In this document: positions 5,633 through 5,669 of the stretch, piece after piece
Layout of the letters: each line of letters begins with the position of its first letter
How positions within the stretch are numbered: position 1 is the stretch's first letter
Assembly (NCBI GenBank): GCA_964626065.1
Contig: CAZVDE010000077.1
Span: 1-5,669, forward strand
From: UBA3910 sp964626065
GTDB lineage: Bacteria > Bacillota > Limnochordia > Darwinibacteriales > Darwinibacteriaceae
Length of the DNA stretch: 5,669 nt
Direction: 5' to 3'
Translations under genes and position numbers: made by a program
The notes under the pieces: generated by a model
Told to the model about the DNA's origin: nothing
Seen by the model: the letters and a program-made list of their open reading frames with translations, nothing else
The model's database searches: none

Positions 5633-5661
5633 TTGACAAGTGCACAAACAATAACTATAAT
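5633..5661 (+). promoter_or_regulatory. Perfect consensus sigma-A promoter pointing out of the window
   Basis: TTGACA (5633-5638) and TATAAT (5656-5661) both match consensus exactly and are separated by the ideal 17 bp. The promoter lies about 50 bp after the operon terminator and transcribes rightward, so a new unit starts beyond 5669. The spacer contains AACAATAAC (5647-5655), whose AACAATA core is shared with the repeats at 938 and 1004. The downstream gene is not visible. Confidence 0.75.
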
Positions 5662-5669
5662 TACATTAG

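Noticed and set aside
5472..5636. 54-codon ORF after the kinase gene
   Set aside because: It has no spaced ribosome binding site, spans the whole terminator hairpin and runs into the -35 box. The composition does not suggest a real protein.

Overview
This window holds a five-gene sugar-catabolism locus, all on the + strand: a GntR/HutC-type repressor, an AgaS-like SIS-domain sugar-phosphate isomerase/deaminase, a GatZ/KbaZ-family protein, a class II ketose-bisphosphate aldolase and a ROK-family sugar kinase. The strong Shine-Dalgarno sequences (GGAGG, AAAGGAGGGG), use of a GTG start, sigma-A type promoters and gene content suggest a Gram-positive, Bacillota (Firmicutes)-like organism of moderate G+C. 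The genus cannot be read from the sequence.

Layout. Positions 1-157 are a leader with a good promoter (TTGACT/TATGAT) and a 13-bp palindrome placed at the likely transcription start of the regulator (158-883). An AT-rich gap of 289 bp (884-1172) separates the regulator from the enzyme genes. It carries a 16-bp imperfect direct repeat, several TTATAACAA-like elements resembling the palindrome before the regulator, a second 11-bp palindrome against the ribosome binding site, and weak promoter candidates. The four enzyme genes follow with gaps of 37, 29 and 82 bp: SIS (1173-2219), GatZ/KbaZ (2257-3573), aldolase (3603-4463) and ROK kinase (4546-5451). A large hairpin with a T-rich tail (5524-5587) ends the unit. 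At the window edge a perfect consensus promoter (TTGACA-17 nt-TATAAT) points outward to a further gene or operon.

How the genes work together. By analogy with the aga/kba and gat systems, the ROK kinase would phosphorylate an imported hexose or hexosamine, for example galactosamine or N-acetylgalactosamine. The SIS enzyme would convert the amino-sugar phosphate to tagatose 6-phosphate plus ammonia, and the aldolase with its GatZ/KbaZ partner would cleave tagatose 1,6-bisphosphate to triose phosphates. Two steps of that textbook route are absent from the window: a PfkB-type tagatose-6-phosphate kinase and, if the substrate is acetylated, a deacetylase. No transporter is present either. One alternative is that the GatZ/KbaZ protein acts as a 4-epimerase linking tagatose 6-phosphate to fructose 6-phosphate. 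The substrate is inferred, not shown.

I see no RNA genes, insertion sequences, CRISPR array or phage genes, and no clearly unprecedented system. The points most worth a second look are the missing kinase step and the repeated operator-like elements.
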